Of a stretch of DNA of 52,056 nt, positions 8,833 to 22,700 are shown piece after piece. The notes beneath the pieces were generated by a model. It did not search any database. It was not told the DNA's origin and saw nothing but the letters and a program-made list of their open reading frames with translations. The stretch is from assembly GCA_937921775.1 (NCBI GenBank), contig CAKZUK010000048.1:1-52056 (forward strand), in the 5' to 3' direction. The position numbers and the translations under genes are program-made. Source of the stretch: an uncultured Saprospiraceae bacterium (GTDB taxonomy: Bacteria; Bacteroidota; Bacteroidia; Chitinophagales; Saprospiraceae). Within the stretch, counting starts at the first letter, position 1, and the number at the start of each line of letters is the position of its first letter.

Positions 8833-11800
8833 ATGACTCTAACAAGCAAGCTTGTATGCTTTGCAACATCTTTGTTATGTTGCTCGCTTGCACAAGCAAA
8901 AACCGTTTTTAACACATGTCCGGTTACTACCGACAGCCTACTCTGTACCGACCTCCCACTACGCTACCAGTTTGAAACCGCTCAAGATGATCAGATAATT
9001 AGCCTTTGCGAGCTAAGCAATCAAGAAACTTATGTGCTCTACCTTAATAAGCACAACACAAACCTCACTTGCATTGCTGACATGCTTGTCAATAGTAATC
9101 AGGCAACTGAAATATTAGTTGAAGCAAACAATATCCTAAGCTTTAAGGCGCTAGGCGAATGCGTTGACTTACATCTTTCAATTAGTCCTTGTGATGCACC
9201 TCTACCGTTATTTTTATCAATACACTGCACCTCTTGTTCTGACAAGAAAGATGATTTAGAAAAATCAGTAACCAGTATTGTGGCAGATGAAAATTATACA
9301 GCGACAGAGTTGATCGAAGACATTTTTGTAAGCGGTAACTGTTTTGAAGTTATTGAAAACAGTATTGAATTTACAGGAGATGATCGGGCAAAAGGTTATT
9401 TTTCAAATGGAGTATCTTCCATTAATATCGAAGATGGCGTAGTACTTTCAACAGGAAGAGTGGAAACCATTGTTGGTCCTAACTCTTTTTATAATAGTGC
9501 AACCAATCTTTACGGCGCAGCAAATGATCCTGACCTAGAAGATCTATTATCTTCCAATTCAAACCTATACGATCTTACTTCACTTGAATTTGATTTTACA
9601 CCAACCACAGATATGGTGTCTTTCGAATTTGTATTCGCATCAGATGAATATTGCGAATACGTCAATAGTACCTTTAATGATGTCTTCGGTTTTTTCATTA
9701 GCGGACCAGGTATTAATGGACCTTTTACCAATAATGCTGAAAACGTTGCGCTAGTCCCTGGAACCAATGATTACATTGCCATCAATTCGGTCAACTATCT
9801 TGACAACTCAAGCTACTACATTAATAATGTTCCTGTTTGGCAATATAATTCCATGCCCTCGGCACTTGATTGTGACGGACAAGCGCAGATCGAAGGAGAA
9901 GCAACTCAATTTATAGAATTCGATGGTTTCACTTCAGCACTTACGGCACAAATTTCATTGCAAGCTTGTGAAACCTATCATATAAAATTGGCAATCGCTG
10001 ATGTCGGTGATGCTTACTACGACTCAGCTGTATTTTTAAAAGCCAATAGTTTTGATGCAGGTGGAAATGCAGATGCTACTGTTATGACACCCGATGGAAA
10101 TACATCCAACGTCATCTACGAAGCCTGTGATGAGGGAGGTTTTATTTTTACGCGAACAGATGACGATTTGACTGTTCCACTTATTGTAAATTTTAGTTTA
10201 TCACCTATAAGTACCGCCACCTCGGGGCTTGATTTTCAAGCCTTGCCAACTTCCATCACAATTCCTGCCGGCGATTCTGTTTATTTTCTTCCGGTGAATG
10301 TTGTCACGGATATGATCGTTGAAGGCAACGAGACGATTATTTTAGATTTGGAGTCTTCCTGTTCCTGTGAAATGCCTTTCGTTGAATTGCAGATTACAGA
10401 TTTGAACCCATTGGAAGTTCTTCTTTTAGGCGACACCCTATGCAACGCAGCTATGGTCACCCTTACACCGGAAGTTTCGGGAGGTTTGTTAGGAACTGGC
10501 TACACGTACTTATGGGATTCCGGTGAAACGACCCCAACTATTTCCGTTTCACCAACTTCTACTACCACCTATTCACTCACCGTTACTGATTTTTGCGGAA
10601 ACGTATCGGAGAATGAAACGGAGGTTATTATCACTCAATTACCTACAGCTCTAATCAGCGGCTATGAGCAGATTTGCCCAGGCAATACAGATGCCTTTTT
10701 GCAAATCGACTTTACCGGTGAAGGTCCCTGGGATGTTGTTTACACCATCGATAATACTGCACCTATCAGTATTACTAACATCATTGACAATCCTTTTTTG
10801 GTGCAAACTAATGTTCCTGGGACCTACTTGCTGTCTACTGTTTCTACAAATGCTTGCGAAGGCACTGTCCAAGGAGCAGCTACGGTAGTTGAGGTGAGTT
10901 TAGACATTGCAATGAATGCAAATTCTGTTTCCTGTCCGCAGTGGGATGATGGATCTATTGAAGTAAGCATGTCTGGTGGCTTTGAGCCCTATATTTATGT
11001 TTGGAATGATCCGACCCTTATCGGAAATAATCCGACTAACCTTGCTGCTGGAAATTATATTGTAACGGTGACGGATGTATTTGGATGTACAACAGAAGCT
11101 AGCATTGCAGTTGAACTGGATCCAGGAATACCGCAAGTTGAAGCTGGAACTGACGAAACATTGACTTGTACAATTACCACTTTAAATCTAAGTGGAAGTG
11201 CTTCTTCGGGAGCAGATTATGATTATTTATGGTCAACAGCTAATGGTAATATTTTGGCAGGAGCCAATACCTTAACACCGCAAGTTAATGATGACGGAAA
11301 TTATTTGTTAGAAATAACGAACAACCTTACAGGATGCGTGGTTTCAGATGAAGTCTTCATTGCTTATGATACGATTACTCCAATATCTTTTGTGAATATA
11401 GTTGGGCCTACTACTTTAGACTGCATCTCCAATACTACTATTTTGGATGGTACGGGATCGCAGCCAGCAGGTTCTTTGACTTATGAATGGACGACTCTAA
11501 ACGGAAATATTAACCCCGGAGATGAATTGCTACCTCAGGCTGAAGTCAACACCGGTGGTGATTATTCCTTGCAAGTAACCAATGAAAATAATGGCTGTAG
11601 CCAAACGACTTCAATTACCATCGATGAAGAAACGGATCTTCCGCTGGTAGACATTATAACCCCAATACCACTTACCTGTATTCAAACACAAGTGAGCCTC
11701 AACGCTGGTGGCTCGTCCACCGGCGCTGATTTTTCTTATCAGTGGTCTACTACCAATGGTAATATTGTTTCTGGTGCAACTACTCTATTCGCAGAAGTTG

Positions 11801-12927
11801 ATGAACCTGGAATCTACACCCTCGTTTGTTTTAATACAACAAACAACTGTGATCAATCAGCTAGTATAATTGTAGAACAGGATATTGCCGAACCGATTGC
11901 TGATGCTGGTGCAATTCCAGAAGCATTAGATTGTAATACAGCGTCTGTTCTTCTTGATGGAATGGCATCTAGTGAAGGTGCTGGTTTTACCTACGAGTGG
12001 ACAACCGTTGATGGAAATATTGAATCAGGAAATAATACGATGATGCCAGAAGTTGATGAAGAGGGCACCTATATATTAATGGTGACCAATATTCTAAATG
12101 GATGTACCGCTGAGGATGATGTGTTGGTGATCGAAAATGGTTCGTCTCCAACGGATATTGATTTTGAAGTGACGCCACCACTTTGTTATGATGAACCAGG
12201 AAGTATAGCTGCTACAGCAGTTGTAGGAGGGGAGGGGCCTTACTTGTTTTCGCCAGATGAAGGGGAGAATTTCTTTGCAGATACCTTGTTCTGGAATCTT
12301 GACCCAGGTTCATATTCAATCATCGTTCAAGATGCAAATGGTTGTGAATACGAGGAGTTGGTTGCCATTCCAAATGCGAGTCAGGTGACAGTAAGCCTTG
12401 CTCCAGATGTTACCATTAGTTTGGGGGATAGTTATGAGTTGGATGCTCGAGCAAATATTCCACCAGCATCGATTGACACGGTTATTTGGTCACCAATAAA
12501 TTACCTCTCTTGTATTGATTGTATGAATCCTGAAGTGATGCCTTTTGAGACGACTCAGTTTGAAGTGACATTAATTGATACGAATGGTTGTGTTGCCGAA
12601 AATCAAGTATTGGTCCGTGTTGAAAAATCCAGGAATGTTTTTATCCCCAATGCATTCTCACCAAACGGAGATGGAGCGAATGATCGCTTTATGATTTTTG
12701 CTCGTTCAGAAAGTATTAAGGAAATCAAACGATTAGAATTATTTGGTCGCTGGGGCGAAAAAGTATTTCAGATGAATAATTTTCAAGCCAATGATCCAGA
12801 TTTTGGATGGGATGGGAAGTTAAATGGTAAAAACCTCAATAATGGCGTTTTTATCTACTACGCTGAAATAGAGTTTATTGATGGCTTTACAGAAATCTAT
12901 AAAGGAGATTTTACGCTGATGCGTTAG
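8833..12927 (+). CDS. Giant surface protein: choice-of-anchor L, 4 Ig/PKD-like repeats, T9SS type B domain
   Basis: 1364 residues from the ATG at 8833, chosen because it gives a signal peptide ('LVCFATSLLCCSLAQA'); an upstream TTG at 8713 would not. Order: choice-of-anchor L domain (~156-416; 'FDFTPTTDMVSFEFVFASDE', 'FNDVFGFFISGPG'), Calx-beta-like domain (~432-529), PKD-like domain (~539-602), SprB-like repeat (~692-762), four ~85-residue Ig/PKD-like repeats each with a paired 'TC...NGC' cysteine pattern (~766-1105), another SprB-like repeat, and the type B sorting domain ('VFIPNAFSPNGDGAND' to the end, 'IYKGDFTLMR'). Known: type B domains are exported by T9SS. Inferred: a cell-surface adhesin. 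It is the shorter paralogue of the next gene. Confidence 0.9.
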   Translation: MTLTSKLVCFATSLLCCSLAQAKTVFNTCPVTTDSLLCTDLPLRYQFETAQDDQIISLCELSNQETYVLYLNKHNTNLTCIADMLVNSNQATEILVEANNILSFKALGECVDLHLSISPCDAPLPLFLSIHCTSCSDKKDDLEKSVTSIVADENYTATELIEDIFVSGNCFEVIENSIEFTGDDRAKGYFSNGVSSINIEDGVVLSTGRVETIVGPNSFYNSATNLYGAANDPDLEDLLSSNSNLYDLTSLEFDFTPTTDMVSFEFVFASDEYCEYVNSTFNDVFGFFISGPGINGPFTNNAENVALVPGTNDYIAINSVNYLDNSSYYINNVPVWQYNSMPSALDCDGQAQIEGEATQFIEFDGFTSALTAQISLQACETYHIKLAIADVGDAYYDSAVFLKANSFDAGGNADATVMTPDGNTSNVIYEACDEGGFIFTRTDDDLTVPLIVNFSLSPISTATSGLDFQALPTSITIPAGDSVYFLPVNVVTDMIVEGNETIILDLESSCSCEMPFVELQITDLNPLEVLLLGDTLCNAAMVTLTPEVSGGLLGTGYTYLWDSGETTPTISVSPTSTTTYSLTVTDFCGNVSENETEVIITQLPTALISGYEQICPGNTDAFLQIDFTGEGPWDVVYTIDNTAPISITNIIDNPFLVQTNVPGTYLLSTVSTNACEGTVQGAATVVEVSLDIAMNANSVSCPQWDDGSIEVSMSGGFEPYIYVWNDPTLIGNNPTNLAAGNYIVTVTDVFGCTTEASIAVELDPGIPQVEAGTDETLTCTITTLNLSGSASSGADYDYLWSTANGNILAGANTLTPQVNDDGNYLLEITNNLTGCVVSDEVFIAYDTITPISFVNIVGPTTLDCISNTTILDGTGSQPAGSLTYEWTTLNGNINPGDELLPQAEVNTGGDYSLQVTNENNGCSQTTSITIDEETDLPLVDIITPIPLTCIQTQVSLNAGGSSTGADFSYQWSTTNGNIVSGATTLFAEVDEPGIYTLVCFNTTNNCDQSASIIVEQDIAEPIADAGAIPEALDCNTASVLLDGMASSEGAGFTYEWTTVDGNIESGNNTMMPEVDEEGTYILMVTNILNGCTAEDDVLVIENGSSPTDIDFEVTPPLCYDEPGSIAATAVVGGEGPYLFSPDEGENFFADTLFWNLDPGSYSIIVQDANGCEYEELVAIPNASQVTVSLAPDVTISLGDSYELDARANIPPASIDTVIWSPINYLSCIDCMNPEVMPFETTQFEVTLIDTNGCVAENQVLVRVEKSRNVFIPNAFSPNGDGANDRFMIFARSESIKEIKRLELFGRWGEKVFQMNNFQANDPDFGWDGKLNGKNLNNGVFIYYAEIEFIDGFTEIYKGDFTLMR

Positions 12928-13708
12928 AAGCTACGAAAGATCGAAGGCGAAACTTTTCCAATAATCGCTGGGTCTAAGTTCGAATAAAAACTTCGATGGA
13001 TCGGTGAGCTACTGAGTAGTCGATTAATTAAGTTCATCTTTTTTACACGGAGTAACTTAGAATTGCAGCTCCCATATTTGAGTGAAACTTGCAACTGTTA
13101 CTTTAATTTCGACTTAAAATTTTGTTTTCATAATTCCGATTTTAGAGGGGTTGAGGATAAGCGGTTATCTTCACCCCTTTTTATTTTAAACAAGCTCTTT
13201 GTCAATTAAAAGCAAAATAATCATTCATCCATTATTTGGCAAAGTGTAGGATTTTGTACCCTTTAAACTGGTTATGTACCTTTTTTAACCTTTATTTTTC
13301 CACGCTCAAGCCATGTTTTACTTGCTTCAGCCAAAATTGAGCAAATTAGATTCTTTAGAAATCTTTATTTTCATTACATTTGATAGGGTGTAAGAACAGC
13401 CAACAAGCTTTAATTGGGAGTTGGTGTAGAAGGAATAAATAACCCATGACCTATCAATAGATATCCGAACTACTCATTCTGAGCTATTTCATCGCCAGAA
13501 TACACCCTAGAAATAACCAAAACTATATAGTAGAAAATTTAAAAGTATTTAACTACTAAGCTCCTTCTAAACCAACTGAAAATACCAATCTCTTGTCCTT
13601 TTCCTGTTTTGCAGGTGAATGATACGCTTCAGACTGTTTTCCCTCCAGAGTTATCCTTGTCGTAGACGCCACACAATTTACCTTTACCTTAATCAGCAAA
13701 ACCTTTGT
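12928..13708. other. Intergenic region between the two paralogous giants
   Basis: 781 bp with one good terminator (13145-13183) and no credible ORF. It contains near 13088 a TTGCAACTGTTACTTTAAT string related to motifs at 1313, 1431 and 27030. The rest probably contains the promoter of the 3702-aa gene, which could not be pinned down. Confidence 0.45.
13145..13183 (+). terminator. Rho-independent terminator
   Basis: AGGGGTTGAGGATAA and TTATCTTCACCCCT pair around a short loop and run into TTTTATTTT. It lies ~220 bp after the 1364-aa gene, leaving a long 3' untranslated stretch. Confidence 0.75.
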
Positions 13709-16700
13709 ATGATGAACACCTACATTCGAACAAGTTCGTTAAAATCGATCCTTTTATCTCTGGTAATCACTCTAATGAGTATTACTCTTTTTGCGCAGCA
13801 AGAACAACAAAGCATAAAAGAAGGGGAGCTTATCCTCCACTACAATCAAGAAAATCAAAGAATTCCTTTTTTACTGCCTCAGGATCAAGAACCCATTACG
13901 CTTTGTGGACTAGAAGTAGGTGCAGAGTATAATTTACTCGCTACCGCTTTTAATCAACCAAATTGTAATTTCAAAATCAAGCTCTATGATGGATTTATAG
14001 ACGACGAGTCTTCTAATCCCAATGTCGTTGATTATTCAGACTTAATGGTATTTACTGCTACAACTTCTTGTATGCAGTTTTATATATTAGAATCCAACTG
14101 TTCCAATCTTGAAAACCTTTCACTCGACCTTTCTGTCATGCCTACTTATTGTAAGCCAGAAGAAGATGGGGGAATAGCAAGTAGTGTAGCAGTCTTGCAA
14201 ACCGATTACGATTACAGCATTGAACAATTGATTACTGAAATTTTTATTGGTGGAGGTTGTTTTGATGTAGAGAATGTACAGCTAATTGGTAATACCAACG
14301 GTGCAGGTCACTTTGTAAATGGTACAACCAATGTGGGTTTTGAAGAGGGCGTAATTCTAGCTAGTGGAAACATAGCAAACGCAGAAGGCCCTAATAATGT
14401 TGGAGGTGCTGGAACCAGTTTTGGAGATACAAATAATGATCCCGATTTGAGTTTACTAGGAGCTGGAGCAGTACGGGACGCGGTCGGAATTGAATTCGAC
14501 TTTACGCCTACCTTAGACGTGATCAACTTCGATTATGTTTTTGGCTCAGAAGAATACTGTGAGTGGGTAAATTCTACATTCAATGATGTCTTTGGTTTCT
14601 TTATCAGTGGACCTGGATTTAATGGACCATTTACCAATGGCGCAGAAAATATCGCCTTGGTACCAGGTACTGGAAATTATGTGGCTATCAACTCCGTCAA
14701 CCATTTAACAAATACCGCTTACTTCGTACCAAACTCTGCAGGCTGTGGAGGAACAACTAATGCGGCGGAAATACAATATGATGGGTACACTACCGTACTT
14801 ACCGCAACGGCGAATGTTATCCCTTGTGAAACCTACCACATTAGAATGGTGGTCTCAGACATTGGTGATCATATCCTTGACTCCGGTGTATTCTTAAAAG
14901 CGAATAGTTTTCAAGCAGGTGGCCAGGCTGGAGTTTCAGTGAATATTCCAAGTATTGGTTCTGATGGAATTGCTTACGAAGGTTGCTCCAACGGAGAACT
15001 GATTTTTGAAAGAGATCCAGATAGTGTACTCGACTTTGATTATATAGTTGACTTTACAATTGATCCATCAAGCACAGCAACAAATGGTATCGACTATTCC
15101 AGTATTCCTAGCCCAGTAACGATACCTGCAGGTGAAGTTAGTATTAGCATTCCATTTGATGTATTTGAGGATGGAATTCCAGAAGGTATCGAAACCATTA
15201 TTATACAATTGGATAACCCTTGCTCTTGCCAGGCGAGCTCCGTTGAAATTATGATTGACGACCTCATACCTTTAGAAGTTGTGTTGGAAGATGTGATCGC
15301 CTGTGGTTCCGCTGAAATAGTACTGACACCTTCCGTTGTTGGAGGAGTACCCGATCTACTATATCAATGGAGCACTGGAGAAACGGGGACAAGTATCTCC
15401 GTTATTACCACTATGAATAATTCTTACACTGTTACTGTTTCTGATGTCTGTGGTATGTCTGCTGAAGCAACTGCTTTGGTGGAAATTATTCCATTCTCAA
15501 CAGCAGATATTAGTGGTGAAGGTTTTGTCTGTTCTGAAAATACGATGGCAGAATTAGAAATCACTTTTACGGGGGATGGACCTTGGGAAATATATTATAC
15601 ACAGAATGGAGCTCCCGTAGGACCCATTACTAACATAACCGACAATCCGTATACTTTGATTGTTGATGGTGCAGGTACTTACGAACTTCTATCTTTGACT
15701 GACGCTAGTGGTCTTTGTCCTGGTGCAGTTAGTGGAATTGTAACTATTGAAACACTCGAAATTGAATTGATCCCTGACATCGTAGACGTAGGTTGTAGTG
15801 GTAATGACGATGGAAGTATTTTTGTAATAGCAGATGGCGGTACTCCCGATTATATTTATGATTGGTCAAATGGGGAAGGAGGCGTATTTATTGATCAACT
15901 GGCTCCAGGAAGTTATACCGTTACCGCCACTGATGCAAATGGTTGTACTGTCGAAGAAACTTATGATGTAAATGAATCTCCTGAAATTATTGCTGAACTT
16001 GTAGCTGAAGGATTGGTTAACTGCCAGTCTGCAGAAGGTGGAGCTATTGACCTTACAGTAAATGGTGGTCTTCCTGTTTATGATTATTTTTGGAATACAG
16101 GTGATCAAACTGAAGATATTGCAAACCTTCCAGAAGGTACTTATTCCGTTACTGTTTTTGATTCAAATGGATGTACCGCTGAAGCGACTATTGATATCGT
16201 AGGAAATTTTGAAGAGCCCATTGCTGTTGCAAATGTTGATGGCTTAATCGATTGCAACGGTGGCTCCGCAAGCCTTTCCGGCTCCGGCTCATCTGGAAGC
16301 GGTGGCTCTGTGAGCTATGCTTGGTATCTTGACGGAGCGCTTGTTTCCACTTCAGAAAATTTTGAAACGGCAGATATCGGCAACTATGTTCTAGTTGTTA
16401 CTGATAATACAAATGGTTGTACTGCTGAAGCTTCAGCACAGGTAGATACCAACGTAGAAGAACCAAGCCCAGTTGCAAACGTGATAGGCGACATTAACTG
16501 TATCAACTCTATGGCTACTCTCGATGCTACTGGCTCGTCTGGCAATGGAACGATTAGCTATGAATGGTACAACGCTTCAGGTACACTGGTCGGAACAGGA
16601 CAAACGCTAGATGTAGCCACTGGTGGTGGATACATACTTATTATTACAGATGCTTCCAACGGTTGTACCGCTGAAACTTCAATTGATGTTGCTGAAGATC

Positions 16701-19700
16701 AAACCCCTCCTGTCTTATCTATCGACCCTCCCGCTCAATTGGATTGTATCACGACTAACGTAATAATCGATGGTAGCGGATCGTCTGGTGATGGTTCTGA
16801 AACTTATCAATGGTTTTATAATGGAACACTAATTAGTGAAGCCACATTTACAGAGGCAAGTGAGCCAGGAACTTACACCCTCATTATTACAAACGGAATA
16901 AATGGTTGTACTGCACAAGGTACTATCAACGTAAGTCAAGATATTACACCTCCTCCTGCTTCTATCGAAATTCCGGATCAACTTACTTGTGAGGAACTAT
17001 CGGTCTTCCTTTCAACAAATGTTTCTGGTACATTCCAATGGCAGGATGCAGGAGGCACTATTCTTGGAACTGATCCTGATTTGGAAGTTATGACGCCGGG
17101 TACTTATACACTAGTGGTGACAGGTCAAGGAAATGGTTGTACCGCAGAAGCCAGTGTAGAAGTAACTGAGAATATGCTTGAACCAACTGCCATGACTGGT
17201 CCAGACGGAGTCCTTAATTGTGGCGGATCAACTGCCAGCATATCAGGAGCGGGGTCGAGCACCGGACCAACGATCACCTATGAATGGTACAATGAATCTG
17301 GAGTGCTCGTTGGAACAGATTTAGAAATTGATGTAAGCGAAATTGGAACTTATACACTAATCGTAACCGATGGCTCTAATGGTTGTACTTCCGAGGCAAC
17401 ATCTTTAGTTAGTCCTGATACTGACTTACCAAACATCGAAGTCGTACCACCTATTGACTTAACCTGCTTAAATGATATAGCAACTTTAATCGGAAGCAGT
17501 TCTACAACGGGTAACATCGAATACGCTTGGTATCAAGGAGCTAATCTGGTTAGTAATGATTTAACTGTAGATGTAAGCACTCCCGGTATTTATACTTTTG
17601 TTGTCACCAATACCGATAATGGTTGTGTTTCTGAAGCAACAGTTGAAGTTGTTGAAAATCAGGACGACCCAATTTCAATGCCTGAAGTGAATGGCATCAT
17701 TACTTGTGCAGATGGTATTGTTTTCTTAATCGGAGATGCCTCCGAACCTTTTGGATTAATCGAATACGAATGGCTCGATCCATCCGGTACGATTATAAGT
17801 AATGAAGCACTCGTTGAAGTCAGTGAACCAGGAGAATATATACTGATTATTACCAATACTGAAAATGGTTGTACCGCAGAAATGCCAGCAATAGTAGAAG
17901 CAGATGAAGACCTACCAAGTCCAGTTGCTATTCCTGATGGTGTCATTTCCTGTAATGAAGAAATGGTAATCATTGATGGTTCTGGTTCTAGTGGATCTGG
18001 CGCGATCACTTATGAATGGTTTTCAGGAGCTACGGTTATTTCCACAAACCCTAGTGTTGAAGTAGATGCTGCCGGTACTTATACATTAATTATTACAAAC
18101 GAACTCAATGGTTGTACCGCAACAGTCGATGCAATTGTTGATGAAGATCTGCAAGAACCAATCGCACAAATTGATCCTGTTGCTTTGTTGGATTGTATCA
18201 ACGAGATAGTAACGATAAACGCAGGAGGGTCTTCCGGTAGCGGAGACGTCACTTTAGAATGGCTAAACCAAGCTGGTGATCCTATTGGAACAGGAACGAC
18301 TATAGATGTAGGAAATACAGGGACATACACTGTCATCGTAACCAATGATGACAACGGTTGTACTGCTGAAGCATCTATCACCGTTGAACAAAATGATGAA
18401 ACACCAATTCCCCTCGCAGTCAATGATGGTATTTTGACTTGCGTCAACGATATGGTAAACCTTACCGGTTCTGCCTCAGGAAACGGAACACTTGTTTATG
18501 AATGGTCAGGCCCCAGTGGTCCTCTTGGAAACGATAATCCAATTGCTGTTAACGCAACGGGAACCTATACATTAGTAGTCACCAATTCGGACAACGGTTG
18601 CTCCGAAACAACTTCCGTAGAAGTCAATGAAAACTTGGACACGCCAACGGCTTTTACTGGACCAGATGGCAATCTAACTTGTACCGTCGAAGAGGTGACC
18701 CTTGACGGAACGGGGTCCACAACAGGAGCTAACATAACATACGAATGGCAAAATCCAGGAGGTGTTATCGTAAGTACCGACCTGACTGCCGATGTTTCTG
18801 AAGTTGGAACCTATACATTGCTTGTAACCAACACAGAAAGCGGTTGTACTGAACTAGCAACGGTTACGGTTATACCTGATCTTAACTTACCAATAGTTGA
18901 AGCTGGATTACCACAGGTTTTAAATTGTGATATTGACATGGTTACCATAACTGGAACTGTTTCCGGTAACGGTCCTTTTGAATATGAATGGCTTGACGCA
19001 AACAACCTTTCATTAGGTAGCGACCTAGAACAAGAAGTGACGGAAGAAGGTGTTTATACTTTAGTTGTTACCAACTCAGGTAATGGCTGTGCATCCTCTG
19101 CTTCCGTTCAAGTTAATTTGGATTTATTACCTCCGCCAGCAGATGCAGGAACACCTCAGTTGCTGACTTGTGATATTAACTTAGTTACTTTAGATGGTAG
19201 TGGTTCTGATGGACTTGCATACGAATGGACAGATCCAAACGGAACGGTCATTGGTTCGGATGAAACAGTTGATGTTGAATTACCAGGTACTTATCAAATC
19301 TTAGTCACTGGTGCAAACGGTTGTACTTCCTTAGCAACAGTTGATGTAGCGGTTGACGCTGATCTACCAGTGGCTGATCCAGGGGCAGAAGGATTGCTCA
19401 CCTGCGTACAAGATATGGTAACGCTTGGAGGAGTTCAAACAACGACCGGTCCGGGTATTACTTACGAATGGCTCAATGAAAATAACGAAGTGGTGGGAAC
19501 GGACATTACGCTTGACGTAACTACTCCGGGAACGTACACTTTAAATGTATACAACACCACAAACGATTGTGATGCAACCGGACAAGTTGAAGTCGCACTC
19601 AATCAAACATATCCTGAAGTTGATCCGGGAATTGGAGGCGAGTTGAATTGTCTGGTAACAGAGATTATGATTGGCGGAACAGGAACGGATACGGGATCTG

Positions 19701-22700
19701 ATATTGAAATAATTTGGTTGGACCAAAATGGGACACAAGTGGGGACTGATGCAGAAATCATGGTGGGAGAACCCGGTACTTATACCCTTTTAGTAACCAA
19801 CACAACCAGTAGTTGTTCCGCATCACAAACCGTTGAGGTCACTCAAAATAATTTAGATCCAAGTGCAGACGCTGGTGTAGATCAGTTACTAGATTGTGGA
19901 TCAAACTCAGTGACACTAGATGGTACAAATTCAAACGCTCCAGCTGGAAGTATTCAATACGAATGGACAAGTCCTACAGGTGTTATCATCAGCGCAGAGG
20001 CGACCATCGATGTTGCGGAAGCAGGAATTTATCAACTGTTGATAACTTCAGAAAATGGATGTACCTCAATGGCAGAAGTAGAAGTCAATCTTGATGCAGA
20101 TGTACCTCAGCCGCTTGCTGTTAATGATGGTATACTGACTTGCGTAAACGAGGTGGTTAACCTTAGCGGAACTGTTGTAGGTGCTGGGACCATTGTCTAT
20201 GAATGGCAAGATGAAAATGGTGTTTTACTTGGATCAGATAATCCAATAGCTATTTCAACTCCTGGTGTGTACACCCTCAATGTTTTAAATCAAGATAATG
20301 GTTGCTCTGGAACAACAACTGTAGTGGTAGCTGAAAACTTAGCGACGCCAACAGCTTTAGCAGGACCAGATGACATGATCACTTGCGACGAAACAGTTGC
20401 CAACCTTGATGGAACTGGTTCAAGTATTGGTACTGATATTACTTATGAATGGCTAAGCCCCGGTGGTGTAACCGTGAGCACAGAAATTACAGCTGACGTG
20501 ACTGAAATTGGAACTTATATACTCGTTGTGACCAATCAAACAAGTGGTTGTACTCAAGCGGCAACGGTAGAAGTGACACCAGATGCAAACTTACCAATTG
20601 CGGAGGCTGGCTTACCACAAATCTTAGATTGTACTATTGAAATGGTAACGCTTTCCGGTGCTGGTTCAAGCACTGGAACCAACATAAATTACGAATGGAC
20701 AGATCCAAACGGAACGCTTATTAGCACAGATTTAGCTATTGATGTTTCAGACCCTGGAACCTATGTCTTGGAAATTACAAACACCACAAATGGTTGTACT
20801 GCAACAGCTTCCGTACAAGTAGATCAGGATCTCACACCTCCGATCGCAGACGCTGGAGCACCGCAATTAATCGATTGTGATGTGAGTGTGGTGACACTAA
20901 ATGGTTCTGCTTCTGATGGTGTTACTTTTGAATGGTTAAACGAAAGTGGAATCGTCATAAGCACAAACGAAACCGTAGATGTGGAAGAAGAAGGAACTTA
21001 TCAGTTGTTGATAACTGGAGCAAACGGTTGTACTTCTATGGCAGAAGTGGATGTGACTATTGATACGAATGTACCTCTTGCTGATTCTGGTTTAGGAGGA
21101 CTATTAACTTGTGTAGAAGACATGGTGACCCTAGGTGGCACAAATACTTCTACAGGTCCCGGAATTACCTACGAATGGCTAGATGAAAATAATGTGATCG
21201 TTGGTGCTGATCCAACACTTGATGTAACAGTCCCCGGAACTTATACGCTGAATGTTTATAACACATTGAATAATTGTGAATCAACGGCTCAAGCAATTGT
21301 AACGGAAGATCAAGATTATCCAATCGCTGATCCTGGAATAACTGGAACACTAACTTGTGATCTTATAGAAATCATGTTAGGTGGAACTGGTACGAGCACC
21401 GGCCCAGAAATTACTTACAGTTGGTTAGATGCAACAGGAACTGAAGTTGGAACTGAATTAGAACTAGCTGTTAATGTTGCAGATATTTACACTTTAGTGG
21501 TAAGCAATACAACAAACGATTGTGTTTCAACCGCCTCTATTGAAGTTGATGACAATCTAAATCCTCCTGCTGCTGACGCCGGGCAAAATCAATTACTAAC
21601 CTGCGATATCGCAGCAGTAAATCTGGATGGTAGTGGCTCGATACCTAATAGCGGAACACTTGAATACGAATGGACGAATGCAGGTGGCGTGATAGTGGGG
21701 ACTACTCCAACGGTAAGTGTAGAAGAAGCTGGAACTTATCAGCTTCTAGTAACAGGCGATAATGGTTGTACTGCTATTGCCAACGTCGATGTAAATGTTG
21801 ACGCGAATGTACCAGTTGCAGATGCAGGACTAGGTGGTCAATTGGATTGTAATGTTGATTTAGTTACGATTGGTGGACCTAGTACAAGTACAGGTGCAGG
21901 AATCATTTATGAATGGACCAATAATACGGGGCAGGTAGTTGGTACCACGCCAATGTTAGACGTTACACTTGCTGGTACTTATACATTAACCGTTTTCAAT
22001 CAAAATAATAATTGTGATATTTCATCATCCGTTGAAGTGATGGAAGACTTAGCAAATCCAGTCGCAGATCCGGGACTTGGTGGTTTGTTGACCTGTGATG
22101 TTTTGGAAATTAATCTGGGAACTGGAGCCACTACTACTGGCCCTGGTATCGAATACATCTGGGAAAATGAGCTAGGTGTTATAGTCGGAACAGATATAGA
22201 ATTGGATGTAACTGCTTCAGGAACGTATACGCTTTATGTCAATAATACAAACAACGGATGTTCTTCTAATCAAGCCATTACAATTGATCAAGATATTTTA
22301 GACCCAGTAGCTGATGCGGGTGGACCAAGTATTTTGACTTGTGAAACAACCGCGGTAATATTAGATGGATCAGGTTCCTCTGTTGGTTCAGAATTTACCT
22401 ACGAGTGGTACAACTCAAACAATGTCTTGGTGAGTACGGATATGAGCCCGAGTATAGCTGAAGCTGATGATTATACCTTGATTGTAACCAATGTTAATAA
22501 TGCTTGTTCTGCTACTTCAGCCGTTTCAATTACTCCTGACGAAAACTTACCAAGCGCTTTGGCTGCTACGCCAAATATGTTGACTTGTGCGATTCAGGAA
22601 GTTGCGCTTGACGGAACAGCATCTAGTACTACAAGTGGTCAGATTGATTATGAGTGGCAGGATGCGACACAAACAATTATTGCAACAACTTCAAATACGA